Shown: positions 24,494 to 34,372, counted from the first letter of the stretch. The stretch is 64,000 bases of DNA from JAHRVQ01 sp964548025 (GCA_964548025.1 CAZJRI010000003.1:23355-87354); one strand, 5' to 3'. Program-made: numbers and translations. The notes: generated by a model not told the origin, from the sequence alone.

Positions 24494-26446
24494 CTATGGC
24501 AATGCATAGGCCGTTAACTGGGATTTGCGACCGTTAATTATCACAGCGAGAACAATATACTGTTTACCATCTACCGAATACGTCATCGGTACGCCAGCCG
24601 CATATCCGGGAAGGTCTATCTCATGGATAGTTTCGCCGGTTGCTTTTTCCATCGCGCGCAGAACCGGCTTATTGTTTGAAGCGGCAGCGATAAGCAACGT
24701 CTTCGTTACAATTGGACTGGCATAACCACCACCGCCCAGAGGACCGGGATCGGGAATGCCCAGGTCGATCACTCGCTGACGGGGACCGTCGCCGTTCGGT
24801 ACAACGAAGGCATAGTCACCGGTATTGAGATTTATAGCGCTGATGCGGCTATAGGGTGGTTTGGTCAACGGCAATCGTTTTGGCCCACGGGTTGAGCGAT
24901 CACCACCTCGCAAGTACCTGTATTCGGTCACTTCAGGGTCCTGTTTTACCAGTGTGGATACAATGGCGTTAGTTGCCGATGAAACATAAAGCAACGAAGT
25001 CTCGGGATCAAAAGCGACGCTATTCCACTCCGCACCACCGCCATCACCCGGCAACTGTATTGAGCCCTGGATCGAAGGTGGTGTGAAGAAACCGTCATTT
25101 CTGAATTTGCTTACGATCTTTTTGGCTGCTGCTTTCAATTCAGGCGTGAAATCAATGAAATCATCATCATCGAGGCCCTGTCTGTCGAAGGGCGCCGGTT
25201 TGGTCGGAAATGGCTGTGTCGCTGCCGTTCGCTCACCCGGCACATCACTCGCGGGTACAGGCCGCTCTTCGATAGGCCAGACGGGTTTACCGGTAACCCG
25301 GTCCAGCACATAGAGAAAGGCCTGTTTCGACGCCTGGGCAACTGCCTTGATTTCTTTACCGTCCACGGTGATATCGACCAGTACGGGTGGCGCGGGCAAA
25401 TCCCAGTCCCATAGATCATGATGCACCGTCTGAAAATACCAGACCAATTCACCGGTACTCGCGTTCAAGCAGACAATACTGTTACCGAAGAGGTTATCGC
25501 CAAGTCGCTGCCCGCCATACCAGTCATTACTGGGCGCACCAAAAGGCAGGTAGACATAACCAAGTTCCGGATCAGCAGACATCAGGGTCCAGACGTTGGT
25601 AGAACCCGTGACCTTCCAGGAGTCGTTCTCCCAGGTGTCATTGCCTTCCTCACCCGGTCTGGGTATGGAATGGAATATCCATTTTTGTTCGCCAGTATGG
25701 ACATCAAAACCACGGATATGCCCAGGTGGCATCTCGCTTTGTTTCTTTGTATGCCATCCAACAAGGGGCATATCCGAAATGACGGAACCCATCACGACCA
25801 TATTGTCGACGATCATGACAGCGACCGTATTGGAGTATTTCGAACGATCAACTTCCTGACCCAGACCCTTGGTCAGATCTACCCGACCAGCCTGACCGAA
25901 GTGCGGATCAGGCACGCCTGTATCAGCGTTGAGCGACCAGAGATAGGCATTGTTTGTACCCATCAGGATTCGTCGTTTGTCGCCATCCTCGAAATAGGAA
26001 ACACCACGGTGATTGAAGCCAATGTTGGCCGGGCGACCATCGTCATAGGTGCGAGTATCGAAGATCCACTTCTTCTTGCCAGTCTTTGCATCTATGGCTG
26101 CCACATAGCCCATAGGCGTGCTGACAAACAGCGTGTCGCCAATCTTGATTGGCGTACTCTTGAATCCGCTGGATGCGATGGCTTCGAAGAAATTGGTTCC
26201 GGGCTTTGAACCGATGGCATCAAGCAACTCTCCATCCGGTGGTTCCCATGTCCAGGCGACCTCAAGGTTCGCTACATTTTTCCGATTTATCTGATCCAGA
26301 TCGGCATATTTTGTCATCTGTTTGTTCATGCCATAGGACGGCCAGTCGAAGTTGTCTCGCTGGACAGGTTCGGCACCGATGGCGTTGCAAATCAGGAAGA
26401 TACTCAGAAATACGCCCGAGAGACTCGCAGTTACTACTTGTCTCAT
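24494..26446 (-). CDS. Exported PQQ-dependent dehydrogenase (glucose dehydrogenase-like)
   Basis: This 650-residue protein has a signal peptide (MRQVVTASLSGVFLSIFLICNAIGA) and an eight-bladed quinoprotein propeller with repeats such as GELVWYFQTVHHDLWDWDLP. The HHDLWDWDLPAPPVLVDI segment is characteristic of PQQ-dependent membrane and soluble dehydrogenases of the glucose/quinate type. The five transmembrane helices of membrane GDH are absent, so it should be a soluble periplasmic enzyme needing an electron acceptor that is not encoded nearby. Substrate unknown: alcohols, sugars or polyols are all possible. Confidence 0.88.
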   Translation of the reverse strand: MRQVVTASLSGVFLSIFLICNAIGAEPVQRDNFDWPSYGMNKQMTKYADLDQINRKNVANLEVAWTWEPPDGELLDAIGSKPGTNFFEAIASSGFKSTPIKIGDTLFVSTPMGYVAAIDAKTGKKKWIFDTRTYDDGRPANIGFNHRGVSYFEDGDKRRILMGTNNAYLWSLNADTGVPDPHFGQAGRVDLTKGLGQEVDRSKYSNTVAVMIVDNMVVMGSVISDMPLVGWHTKKQSEMPPGHIRGFDVHTGEQKWIFHSIPRPGEEGNDTWENDSWKVTGSTNVWTLMSADPELGYVYLPFGAPSNDWYGGQRLGDNLFGNSIVCLNASTGELVWYFQTVHHDLWDWDLPAPPVLVDITVDGKEIKAVAQASKQAFLYVLDRVTGKPVWPIEERPVPASDVPGERTAATQPFPTKPAPFDRQGLDDDDFIDFTPELKAAAKKIVSKFRNDGFFTPPSIQGSIQLPGDGGGAEWNSVAFDPETSLLYVSSATNAIVSTLVKQDPEVTEYRYLRGGDRSTRGPKRLPLTKPPYSRISAINLNTGDYAFVVPNGDGPRQRVIDLGIPDPGPLGGGGYASPIVTKTLLIAAASNNKPVLRAMEKATGETIHEIDLPGYAAGVPMTYSVDGKQYIVLAVIINGRKSQLTAYALP

Positions 26447-26631
26447 AACAATCCCGCAATGGTGAATGTGCTTCGATTATGGGTGCTACCGGTCTCACGA
26501 GCAAGTCTGCCCATGTCGGTAACTATCCCACCAGGATATTCGCCAGAATAGTAATTCCAGGAGTATAGCTGGCATCACACGCCAACGGATTTACAGAGGC
26601 TCGACACTATATTTGAGATCCTGGTTTAACG

Positions 26632-27150
26632 CTATTGCTCGCGTCCCTCTACCTCTACCCTTGAGTAATCGAATTCAGGCTCATCTCTCGGGTCGCCCTC
26701 GCCACCTTCAAAGGAATACTCGAGCATATCCATGTACTTATGCCACCCACCAAGCACCGAATTGGTGAATTCAGCCCTGGTACGGGAATTATCGAACGCC
26801 AGGATATCGGTAAACACCAGCATGCAACCCTTGTCCCTGGGTGTCAGCTCCCACCGCATCGAACCCATCTCAAGTACGCCCGGCGGTTTATAGGTACTCA
26901 CTGTGCCACTTAGATGCGCCGGTCCCTCACATTCCTCGCTGAACCATATTTCAAAGCTGCCTCCTTCTTCCGGGGTCAGCTTGATCCCGGGGAACCAGCG
27001 AGCGAGATGTTGCGGTTCGGTCAATGCAGCCCAGACTTCTTCTACCGTGTGATTGAGATAGCGCTCAAATCGAACATATGATCGACCGTCGGCTAGTTTC
27101 CCTACCGTGCCGAGTCGTGATCTATCCGGATCTTCTCTCTTTTTGTCCAT
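26632..27150 (-). CDS. SRPBCC/AHSA1-domain protein
   Basis: The ATG at 27150 is chosen because GGAGG lies eight bases before it; this gives about 172 residues. The START-like fold shows the motifs VRFERYLNHTVEEVWAALTEPQHLARWFPG and a C-terminal SVLGGWHKYMDML, typical of the AHSA1 or polyketide-cyclase group. Such proteins bind hydrophobic ligands, and many are paired with ArsR-type regulators. It overlaps the ArsR gene by 29 bp, so both are one transcript. Ligand unknown. Confidence 0.88.
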   Translation of the reverse strand: MDKKREDPDRSRLGTVGKLADGRSYVRFERYLNHTVEEVWAALTEPQHLARWFPGIKLTPEEGGSFEIWFSEECEGPAHLSGTVSTYKPPGVLEMGSMRWELTPRDKGCMLVFTDILAFDNSRTRAEFTNSVLGGWHKYMDMLEYSFEGGEGDPRDEPEFDYSRVEVEGREQ

Positions 27151-27466
27151 CTCTATTCTCCTCCGTGGTGCTTTCATCGAGATAGTCGCTGAGTGCATCT
27201 ATTTTTCCTTTCCAGAACGCCCGATAGGGCGTCAGCCAGTTTTCTATTTCAAGCAGGGGTTCAGGGCGAATACTGTACAGTCGGCGTTGCCCGTCAGGAG
27301 TGACGTTGACCAACCCGGCATCTTTCAAGATTCTGAGATGCTTCGATACGACTGGTTGACTCATGCCAATATTGTCCACGACAGAGTTAACGGGCCTGGG
27401 GCCATCGAGCAGTAGATTCAGGATCTGACGGCGGTTGGGATCGGAAAGGATCATAAATGTATTCAT
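27122..27466 (-). CDS. ArsR-family winged-helix transcriptional regulator
   Basis: This 114-residue regulator has a winged helix: LSDPNRRQILNLLLDGPRPV, then the recognition helix GMSQPVVSKHLRILKDAGLV, then the wing VTPDGQRRLYSI. No metal-binding cysteines are seen, so it probably senses a small molecule or redox state rather than metal. It is translated upstream of, and overlaps by 29 bp, the SRPBCC gene, the common ArsR/SRPBCC pair. An inverted repeat at 27470-27499 just upstream of the start is a likely autoregulatory site. Confidence 0.9.
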   Translation of the reverse strand: MNTFMILSDPNRRQILNLLLDGPRPVNSVVDNIGMSQPVVSKHLRILKDAGLVNVTPDGQRRLYSIRPEPLLEIENWLTPYRAFWKGKIDALSDYLDESTTEENRDGQKERRSG

Positions 27467-27469
27467 GGT

Positions 27470-27499
27470 CAGATATTTAACTATATCAATATATATCTG
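27470..27499. promoter_or_regulatory. Putative ArsR operator
   Basis: CAGATAT (27470-27476) and ATATCTG (27493-27499) form a perfect 7-bp inverted repeat with a 16-bp AT-rich spacer directly upstream of the ArsR start. Position and symmetry suit binding by the dimeric regulator; function is inferred. The rest of 27500-27787 shows no gene. Confidence 0.45.
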
Positions 27500-27787
27500 T
27501 AAAGCTATTTATAAAATGCTTAACTACCTGACCTCTTGTCGCCCCTGCGTGATCAAAAAGAGATAAATGTCCGCTGGACGATCAGATTGCCACAGCTCTG
27601 AACCTGATCCCTCTCGCCTTTCGTACATCGCTCGCGCAACGGTCTTCTCTGTTCATACCAGCAGTTGCTACACTTTCCAGGATGCTGACGGTTCCATTGC
27701 CAGACATCACTCATTCGGATTCAATTATGAATAAACACTGGCCACCGCATTGATAGCGGATTAACCGACGACTACGAAGTAACAGGC

Positions 27788-28186
27788 ATGGTAAACAAAC
27801 AAGAAGCTGGGACACTATTCAGGCGACTCCTCAAAAGTGGCCCTATGAAGCGACTGCCCAGGAGCAGAAACGACAAGCTGATCTTTCTTGCGCTCGCGGC
27901 ATCTTTCCTGGACTCGCGAACAATCTACTCCGAAACTGAAGTCAATGAACATCTGATTGAATGGATGGCGCACTTCACCAACCCGGCGACACTGGATCAT
28001 GTAACTGTACGCAGGTACCTGGTTGATTTTAATTTCCTGCTGCGTGATCAACCCGGTACATCGTATAGAACAAATCAATCAATTATCAATAATGCCATTG
28101 AACCAGCCGCCAGGTCGATTCAACCACGCCTTATCATGGAAGAAATAGAGCGAGCAAGAAAATCTCGAAAGCGTGCTGCCAACTGA
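27788..28186 (+). CDS. DUF2087-domain protein
   Basis: This 132-residue protein contains the DUF2087 pattern: LPRSRNDKLIFLALAASFLDSRTIYSETEVNEHLIEWMAHF ends, and the HVTVRRYLVDFNFLLRDQPG segment. The fold is winged-helix-like, and the family is often linked to regulators, so it may bind nucleic acid, but that is not demonstrated. It stands alone on the plus strand between minus-strand genes. The start codon has only a weak ribosome site. Confidence 0.75.
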   Translation: MVNKQEAGTLFRRLLKSGPMKRLPRSRNDKLIFLALAASFLDSRTIYSETEVNEHLIEWMAHFTNPATLDHVTVRRYLVDFNFLLRDQPGTSYRTNQSIINNAIEPAARSIQPRLIMEEIERARKSRKRAAN

Positions 28187-28278
28187 CGAGAGAACAATTG
28201 ATTTGTTACTATCAGGACAGCACTTTTCCCATCTAACGGATGACCAGTTCCGGTTTTCGTAGTTTTCGAATCAGAAAT

Positions 28279-29361
28279 CTAACCGGTGCTATCGTTAAAG
28301 AATGCATCATGAAATCCGTTTACCGTTTTCGTCCGATCTTCTACTTTGATTTCAAGAGCATTACTCAGCGCCTGCCATTGGTTTGATGTTATGGATGAAA
28401 TTGCTTCGACCTTGAGATCCCTTCCTAACGCTTTGTCTGACGCAAGCCTCCCAAACGGGTGCTTGCCTGCCAGTAACTCATAAGCAGTAATTGCAAGTGA
28501 AAATACGTCGTCTGCTATCGTTGGTGCTGCACCTGTCAGCCTTTCATAGCTGATATAGGCTGTCGTGGAAGCGGCGACGGACCCTGATCTGAACTCGGCC
28601 TTTTGATCAGATGAATCTTCATCAATTCCACTCGCAACACCAAAATCAAATATCATGGGGACCCTGTTCACAGTATAAAAAACATTCCCTGGCTTAAAAT
28701 CACAGTGGATGGTTCCCGTGTCATGGGCAGCCATTAAACCCCTGCAAATACCATCGATGATGGTCAGGATCTCATCCTGAGACAGATCTTCGCGGTGTTG
28801 CCTGAGATATTCATCGAGCGGTTCACCCTCCTCCAGCGGCATCGACATAAAGCAGGTATCACCCTCACGGTCAAAATCGTATACAGCCATGACATTAGGA
28901 TGATGGATTCCCCTGGTTCGTGAAGCCTCCCTTTGCAGCGCCTTCAGTGCATCTTTATCACGATAGTAGGCTTCATTTAACAACTTGATGGCAAGGTAGG
29001 GATTACTCGCTCCGGCTTCCTTCTGCCTTAGATCAAGGGCTTTGTAGACATCTCCCATGGGTCCTGACCCAAGTCTTGACTCAAGCAGGAAACGGTTCTT
29101 GAGTAGCCGACCCTTATGTTTTTCCTCGATTCGCTTCCGGAGAGTCTCCCAGCTTGAAAATCCGTACTCACGGGCCAGTACCAATTGTGCTTTCGCCAGC
29201 GTTGGTGATGCATCGTTTTCAAAATAAGTGGACATGCGATCCTGCGCCTGCTTATCGCCATCACAGAATGATTTGAGCAGTGCTTTCGCCTGCCCCTTCA
29301 AATGATCGAGATTCGGGTTATCAGGAAGAGTAGTATGATTTGCGTCTTTGCCGTTTGGCAT
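28279..29361 (-). CDS. Serine/threonine protein kinase with an N-terminal helical domain
   Basis: This 360-residue protein has a helical N-terminal part (LDHLKGQAKALLKSF and LAREYGFSSWETLRKRIE), a motif also found before ankyrin repeats. A Hanks-type kinase domain follows, with a glycine loop RLGSGPMG, a lysine in LAIKLL, HCDFKPGN (D and N catalytic), and DFG in IFDFG. The C-terminal lobe is complete to HPFGR. No transmembrane helix, PASTA or sensor domain is present, so it is probably cytoplasmic. Its substrate is unknown. Confidence 0.88.
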   Translation of the reverse strand: MPNGKDANHTTLPDNPNLDHLKGQAKALLKSFCDGDKQAQDRMSTYFENDASPTLAKAQLVLAREYGFSSWETLRKRIEEKHKGRLLKNRFLLESRLGSGPMGDVYKALDLRQKEAGASNPYLAIKLLNEAYYRDKDALKALQREASRTRGIHHPNVMAVYDFDREGDTCFMSMPLEEGEPLDEYLRQHREDLSQDEILTIIDGICRGLMAAHDTGTIHCDFKPGNVFYTVNRVPMIFDFGVASGIDEDSSDQKAEFRSGSVAASTTAYISYERLTGAAPTIADDVFSLAITAYELLAGKHPFGRLASDKALGRDLKVEAISSITSNQWQALSNALEIKVEDRTKTVNGFHDAFFNDSTG

Positions 29362-29554
29362 GATTGGCCTCCAATCTTTTTGTCTCGTGTCCGCATCGAG
29401 AAGAATAGAGGTAGAATTTGTGATCGTACCTTGATGGGCTAAGCCCTTCCCGCGGACCGGAGGCGTTCTTTACGCTCAAGTCCAGAAAATACCCCTCCGT
29501 TAATTACTTTTCAAGAGGTTTCTTTCGCAATAATGAGTTCTTCGGAGTCGTTGG

Positions 29555-31168
29555 CTAAATTGCGAACCAGAAGTACTCACCATTGCTCTCAAGCAGATAG
29601 TCCATTACCCGTGGCCAAAGCGGTTCTTTCATATCTCTTTCCCAGGCATCTGCGTATGACTCAAGTTTTTCAATCTCCCGCTGGTGGGATTCAGCCAGAT
29701 TGTTTTCTTCACCCATGTCCGATTTGACATCATATAGATGAGTCGTGCCGTCCCTTAAATTCTGCATAAGTTTAAAGCGATCAAAACGCACCGCACGGTT
29801 GTAGTCGCTCCTCCACTGGAGCGGTCTGTCACCTGCTACCTTGTACAGCGATTCAGCAAGCAGGTTAACAGAGTCATATTCGCGATCTTCTGGCAACGGC
29901 ACCCCAAGAAGGTGTGTCAACGTCGAGAATAAATCCGTAAGCAAAACGTTCTCCTGCATCACTTTCCTTTCAAGCCTGCCTGGCCAGTACATCATCAGCG
30001 GTACCGCAAGCCCACCATCGAATTGGGTAAACTTGCCCGCACGCAACGGACCGTTATCTGTCGCACCGGTATAGTGAGCGCCACCATTATCGCTGGTAAA
30101 AATAATTAGTGTATCCTCAGCTATGCCTTTCGCTTGCAGAAAGCGGCTTAGCTCCCCAACAGCCCAATCCAGTCTTGAAATCATAGCCAGATAAGTTCGC
30201 TGATTGTCATCCGCAATATGATCGAGCGCTTCATAGTCAGATTTCCTTGCCTGGAAGGGGGTATGGGGTGCATTGAACGGAAGGTACGTGAAAAACGGTT
30301 CTCCACGCTCCATCGATTCCGAAATAAAGTGTTTGGTTTCTTCAACAATTGCATCGGTAAGATAACGTGTTTCGACTATCTCCTTACCATCTCTTGTGAT
30401 TGAAGATGGCCCGCTACGCTGTTGATCCCAGATATGCTCCTCCCAGAACAGATCGTGATGATAATTTACGATGCCAGGGTCGTCTTCATCGTCATATAGT
30501 GAGAATGCTTCCATAAACCCATATTGAAAATTAAATCCGAACCGAAGAGGATGATTTTCGTCGCTGTAGCCCAGATGCCACTTACCTATAATTGCGGTGT
30601 TGTAGCCAACCGCATCAAATACCTCAGCGAGGGTAATTTCGGAAAGTGGCAAGCCCTGCTTCAATTGTTGGTCCTTAGGCGGATAAGACGGATATAAAAG
30701 AGGCTGCATCTCATCAGTGCTGATCAGAAAACGAAACCCAATATATTCAAGATAATTGCGTACATATCGCTGCATCGGCTGCGACTCAAAACCAAATCTG
30801 TTTTGATAGCGACCGGTTAACAACCCTGCTCTTGAAGGGGAACAGATTGGGGCAGTTGCAAATGCACTGTTGAATGTAATGCCCATTTCGCCGAGTTCAT
30901 CAATATTGGGTGTCGCCATTGGCGCATGGTTATACAACGAGACATCGTATTTGCCGAGATCATCCGCAACAATCAGAATAATGTTGGGTGTTTCACCGGG
31001 CTCAAGTTCTCCCAGCCTATTCAAGTATTCACGTTTTGACGAAAGAAGTTTTTCGTCAGGCTCAATATTCCAACGCTTGGATTTCTCAATCGGCCAGAGA
31101 AGCGGCAGCAATATCATGATGAGAGCAACCGCGACTAATGGCCAGCGCCATATCTTCAAAATATTCAC
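29555..31168 (-). CDS. Type I sulfatase
   Basis: This 537-residue protein has an N-terminal membrane anchor or uncleaved signal (residues 8-26). The active-site motif C109-S-P-S-R requires conversion of the cysteine to formylglycine; D69-D70 bind calcium. NIILIVADDLG, GKWHLGY and TSDNGGAHYTG are further sulfatase landmarks. It should cleave sulfate esters of polysaccharides or other sulfated molecules in the periplasm. No maturase (sulfatase-modifying factor) is in the window. Confidence 0.92.
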   Translation of the reverse strand: MNILKIWRWPLVAVALIMILLPLLWPIEKSKRWNIEPDEKLLSSKREYLNRLGELEPGETPNIILIVADDLGKYDVSLYNHAPMATPNIDELGEMGITFNSAFATAPICSPSRAGLLTGRYQNRFGFESQPMQRYVRNYLEYIGFRFLISTDEMQPLLYPSYPPKDQQLKQGLPLSEITLAEVFDAVGYNTAIIGKWHLGYSDENHPLRFGFNFQYGFMEAFSLYDDEDDPGIVNYHHDLFWEEHIWDQQRSGPSSITRDGKEIVETRYLTDAIVEETKHFISESMERGEPFFTYLPFNAPHTPFQARKSDYEALDHIADDNQRTYLAMISRLDWAVGELSRFLQAKGIAEDTLIIFTSDNGGAHYTGATDNGPLRAGKFTQFDGGLAVPLMMYWPGRLERKVMQENVLLTDLFSTLTHLLGVPLPEDREYDSVNLLAESLYKVAGDRPLQWRSDYNRAVRFDRFKLMQNLRDGTTHLYDVKSDMGEENNLAESHQREIEKLESYADAWERDMKEPLWPRVMDYLLESNGEYFWFAI

Positions 31169-31213
31169 CTGAACCGTCTTGCCATCCTCTCCGGTTTGCC
31201 TATCTGCGCAATA

Positions 31214-31999
31214 TTACCTGGCTTTAAATTGAGGTTTTCTCTTCGCAAGGAAAGCCTGACGACCTTCGGCATAGTCTTCGGATTTTCGTATCATTTGCCT
31301 CATTTCAGAACCTTTCTGTTTGGCCACATGCTCATCTTCAAAAACTGCTCGCCACAAAGTTTCTTTTTGGGCTCTAACTGCCAGCGGTCCACTCTCCTCA
31401 CAAATTCTCCTGGCAAATGCCAGAGCTTCTTCTTCTACCTTGCCTTCTGGCGTCACCACTTCTACCAGACCTGCCATTTCACACCACGCGGCACTCTTCC
31501 CATCACCCGGTGTCAAAAAGGCAAATGCTTTTGCATATCCCACCTTCTTTGCCAGCTTTATAGGGATATCAACCGCATTGGTGCCAACCTTTGCCTCTGA
31601 GATCATGAAATTAGCTGAAGCATCTGCAAATACCATATCGCATCCTAGAATCAGATTGACACCTTCACCGACGCAATGCCCATGCACCGCAGCTATTATG
31701 GGTTTGTTGGTGACCATTTCTTCGTCAATCAAGAGTCCACCCAGAGCCGAGGTAATTCCTTTTGCTGCATTCTCATTCAATGCATTCATATCAGCGCCAG
31801 CGCTAAAAGCACGGTCTCCATTCGCCTGAATAATTGCCACCCATAGCTCATCATCGTCTCTGAATGCTTCCATCGCTGCATTTACGCCTTCATACATATC
31901 ACTATCAAAAGCATTTAGACGTTCCGGTCGGTTGAGAGTTATGACTGCCACGCGATCCACTTTTTCAAAGAGTACACGTTCGTAATATTCTGTCGTCAC
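31214..31999 (-). CDS. Enoyl-CoA hydratase/isomerase family protein
   Basis: This 261-residue crotonase has VAVITLNRPERLNAFD, the oxyanion segment GDRAFSAGADM, and VHGHCVGEGVNLILGCD. The C-terminal FLAKRKPQFKAR is the standard ending of family members. The start is GTG preceded by AGGAG. One of four crotonases in the window; substrate unknown. It lies about 45 bp downstream of nothing functionally linked; the sulfatase gene begins 46 bp beyond its end. Confidence 0.9.
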   Translation of the reverse strand: MTTEYYERVLFEKVDRVAVITLNRPERLNAFDSDMYEGVNAAMEAFRDDDELWVAIIQANGDRAFSAGADMNALNENAAKGITSALGGLLIDEEMVTNKPIIAAVHGHCVGEGVNLILGCDMVFADASANFMISEAKVGTNAVDIPIKLAKKVGYAKAFAFLTPGDGKSAAWCEMAGLVEVVTPEGKVEEEALAFARRICEESGPLAVRAQKETLWRAVFEDEHVAKQKGSEMRQMIRKSEDYAEGRQAFLAKRKPQFKAR

Positions 32000-32109
32000 T
32001 TCGAGGCTCCTGCTATTTCCGGATCAGTTCACGTTTTGTTAGAGAGAATCAGGGAAGGAGCCTAGCATATCAACACTCATTGAACAGGTACCATCAGGGA
32101 TTGATGAGG

Positions 32110-33048
32110 TCAGTTACCGGATACAGAGTCCACCCGCCCGAAAATGGACTCGAGTTTATCCAGTATTTCTGCGGGGAGTGGATCCGCCAGAATCGAATCT
32201 ATGTTCTCTTTCAGGTGCTCAACATTACCAGTACCTGTCAGGACGACTGTTGCCCCTGATTCATGGCTGCAAAAACGATAGGCAGATTGAACGATAGACT
32301 TGATGTCGCTATGTTCCTCAACAAATCCAAGTGGAGCTTCCCGGTTTATTGTTCCCGGGTCGATTTCACCTTCCGCAACGAGGTTCTCGATGACCTCCTT
32401 GAGCGCAGCCGGTTGGCTCAGCGCCCTTCGAACCGCAAACATTATCTGTGTCGCAACATCGTTTTTTATCGTCATCGGGAATACAGAGTGTCTTGCACTT
32501 GGGTTCAGAAGATTGAAGCCGACCATCACCACATCAAAGATGTCGTCAGGCAATGCAAGTTTGAGCATCTCATGAGATGGATCTCTGACAAATGTTTCAG
32601 TAATTCCGAGAAATCCTATTTTTCCTTTTTCTTTCTGCTTGAGCAGGGCAGGTACGATTTCATCTCTACAATGGGGATATTGCTCAACGGTAACACCGTG
32701 CAGGTTGAAAATCTCAATATAATCCGTTTGCAATCGCTTCAGGCTCTTATCCAGCGAGCCAACAATTTCATCGCCAGACAATAACCCATCTCGCCCGCCT
32801 ACCGTCGATTTGGTTGAAATGACCACGTCACTCCGCCTGTCTTTAGTCGCCCTGCCGACTGCAGGCTCGGTACCATATGCGCGAGCTGTGTCAATAAAAT
32901 TAATGCCGAGATCAAGTGCCGATTGAACCACCTGAGCGGCCTGGGTTTCGCTCTTACCCCTGGCCATGCCGAGACGGCTGTGGCCACCACAACCAAGACC
33001 GGCAACACTCACTGTGAGACCCGTTCGCCCCAATAAAACTGTTTTCAT
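32110..33048 (-). CDS. Aldo/keto reductase
   Basis: This 312-residue TIM-barrel oxidoreductase has the motifs TGLTVSVAGLGCGGHS, INFIDTARAYGTEPAVG (catalytic Asp and Tyr), VVISTKS (Lys) and FNLHGV (His), which complete the AKR catalytic tetrad. It should reduce aldehydes or ketones with NAD(P)H. The substrate cannot be told from sequence. The start is an ATG at 33048; upstream lie four short tandem repeats. Confidence 0.88.
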   Translation of the reverse strand: MKTVLLGRTGLTVSVAGLGCGGHSRLGMARGKSETQAAQVVQSALDLGINFIDTARAYGTEPAVGRATKDRRSDVVISTKSTVGGRDGLLSGDEIVGSLDKSLKRLQTDYIEIFNLHGVTVEQYPHCRDEIVPALLKQKEKGKIGFLGITETFVRDPSHEMLKLALPDDIFDVVMVGFNLLNPSARHSVFPMTIKNDVATQIMFAVRRALSQPAALKEVIENLVAEGEIDPGTINREAPLGFVEEHSDIKSIVQSAYRFCSHESGATVVLTGTGNVEHLKENIDSILADPLPAEILDKLESIFGRVDSVSGN

Positions 33049-33050
33049 AT

Positions 33051-33104
33051 GCCCGCCTAAATAGCCCGCCTAAATAGCCCCGCCTTAACAGCCCTGCCTT
33101 AATA
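33051..33104. repeat. Four imperfect 13-14 bp tandem repeats
   Basis: Units of GCCCGCCTAAATA type occur at 33051-33063, 33064-33076, 33077-33090 and 33091-33104, the last two with one inserted base and a few changes. They fill the gap between the aldo/keto reductase start and the end of the pilin-like gene. Confidence 0.85.
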
Positions 33105-33113
33105 GTTCCGTTT

Positions 33114-33605
33114 TTACTTTTTCTTTTCTATATCGACTGAGTCGCGGGTGATTTTTGCTTTGAATTGATCAAGGGCAAGATAGGCCGGCCTTAGAATTTC
33201 GACCCGCTGCTTTTTCTTGTCCCACTTTACGTAAACAGCGCCGGTTGTTTCGTCTCCCTTTTTCTTCCCGGAATTCGAGAGATAAATTGGACCGCCTCCT
33301 GGCGCAATGCTCTGGGATCCTTTATCGAATACATCAATCCACGCATCTTCGCTCTGAGGTAATGATGAGACAAGTCCCAGAGACAGGCGGGTGGTGTCTT
33401 TTGAAAACTCCTGCTGGACTAATCTAACTGCATGTTCATAGGCTGAATTAACCTTGGTCATATTCGCAGTTTCGATATAACTGCGATAAGCAGGCAAGCC
33501 GACTGCAGCGATGATGCCGATGATAGCGACCACTATCATCAGTTCGATCAATGTAAAGCCGCGAGCCGGGGTCATGTTCTGGCCCAAATAACCAGGACGC
33601 ATCAT
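33114..33605 (-). CDS. Type IV pilin-like or pseudopilin protein
   Basis: This 163-residue protein has the prepilin cleavage motif RG-FTLIEL followed by the hydrophobic helix MIVVAIIGIIAAVGLPAYRSYI, so it would be processed by a PilD-type peptidase and assembled as a pilus or type II secretion pseudopilus. The ATG overlaps the stop of the previous gene by one base (TAATG) with CAGGAG before it. An ATG ten codons later would give a more typical six-residue leader. The C-terminal domain is short and lysine-rich. Its partner genes are not in the window. Confidence 0.88.
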   Translation of the reverse strand: MMRPGYLGQNMTPARGFTLIELMIVVAIIGIIAAVGLPAYRSYIETANMTKVNSAYEHAVRLVQQEFSKDTTRLSLGLVSSLPQSEDAWIDVFDKGSQSIAPGGGPIYLSNSGKKKGDETTGAVYVKWDKKKQRVEILRPAYLALDQFKAKITRDSVDIEKKK

Positions 33606-34057
33606 TACTCCTGTGCTTTGTCTGCTTTCAGGATTGGCGCGAGTTCTTTCAGCGAATCCATAATTTCTGAAAGTTCATCATGGGGGCGAAGGTTACGCTT
33701 ATAGTCGTAATTACCTTTTTTGAGTTCTTCGATATAGGCAACTATTGCCATTTGTGGTCCTGCTATTCGATGACTGACTACCAGCGCGAAGAGGAAGGAG
33801 AAGAGAATAAAAACACCAAAGCCAATCAGAGACATCTGTACCGATTCAAGTAACATCTCGTTTATCTGTGACTGGGTCTGATAGTCAATATTTGCGCCAC
33901 TATTCATTATCGCCTGCACCGCATCAAGCTTATTGAGAACCAGGAAACCGACAGCACAAAGAATCAACCCGCCAATAACAATATAGTAAAGGCTTATCCT
34001 CATTTGAAACCTGGGCCTGACAAACATGTTCCTTAGGCTTCTATTTTGGCTACTCAT
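33605..34057 (-). CDS. Two-helix membrane protein with a HAMP-like domain
   Basis: This 150-residue protein has transmembrane helices at about residues 20-44 and 74-97, joined by a 30-residue periplasmic loop, and ends in a HAMP-like linker (VVSHRIAGPQMAIVAYIEELKKGNYDYKRNLR). It lacks any signalling output domain, so it resembles a stand-alone signal transducer or membrane anchor. It overlaps the pilin-like gene by one base, so the two form a translationally coupled unit. GGGAGAG precedes its ATG. Confidence 0.7.
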   Translation of the reverse strand: MSSQNRSLRNMFVRPRFQMRISLYYIVIGGLILCAVGFLVLNKLDAVQAIMNSGANIDYQTQSQINEMLLESVQMSLIGFGVFILFSFLFALVVSHRIAGPQMAIVAYIEELKKGNYDYKRNLRPHDELSEIMDSLKELAPILKADKAQE

Positions 34058-34320
34058 CGTACTCTCCCATGAATACTGGTATCTAACAGCTTAACAGGTG
34101 GATGCGAATAGAAAAACGCTGTTTGGTGGTAACAATCCCATATCGTATCAACTCTGTACCGATGAAGGTGACAATCTTAAAATCATTTACTGCAATTTAG
34201 TATAGATTAGCTGACGACTGGTATCGCTTGCTCAGAAGCGAGTATCATTTTGAGGTTATCCAGCAGCACTCTGCTTCAGACCAACCTGGAGTATTTTTGA
34301 ACCAGAATCGCAGATTGTTT

Positions 34321-34372
34321 TAATTTTATCTTTCTAAATTTGTTGTTCTAATTTTATCGTTCTAATTTCGAC
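34321..34372. repeat. Three and a half 14-bp AT-rich tandem repeats
   Basis: Units begin TAATTTTATCTTTC (34321-34334), TAAATTTGTTGTTC (34335-34348), TAATTTTATCGTTC (34349-34362) and end in a partial TAATTTCGAC (34363-34372). They lie in the 454-bp gap between the HAMP-like gene and the acyl-CoA dehydrogenase. No gene was recognised in that gap. Confidence 0.8.

Noticed and set aside
25418..26209. Plus-strand ORF of 263 codons
   Set aside because: It is the shadow of the PQQ dehydrogenase on the other strand and has no domain-like pattern.
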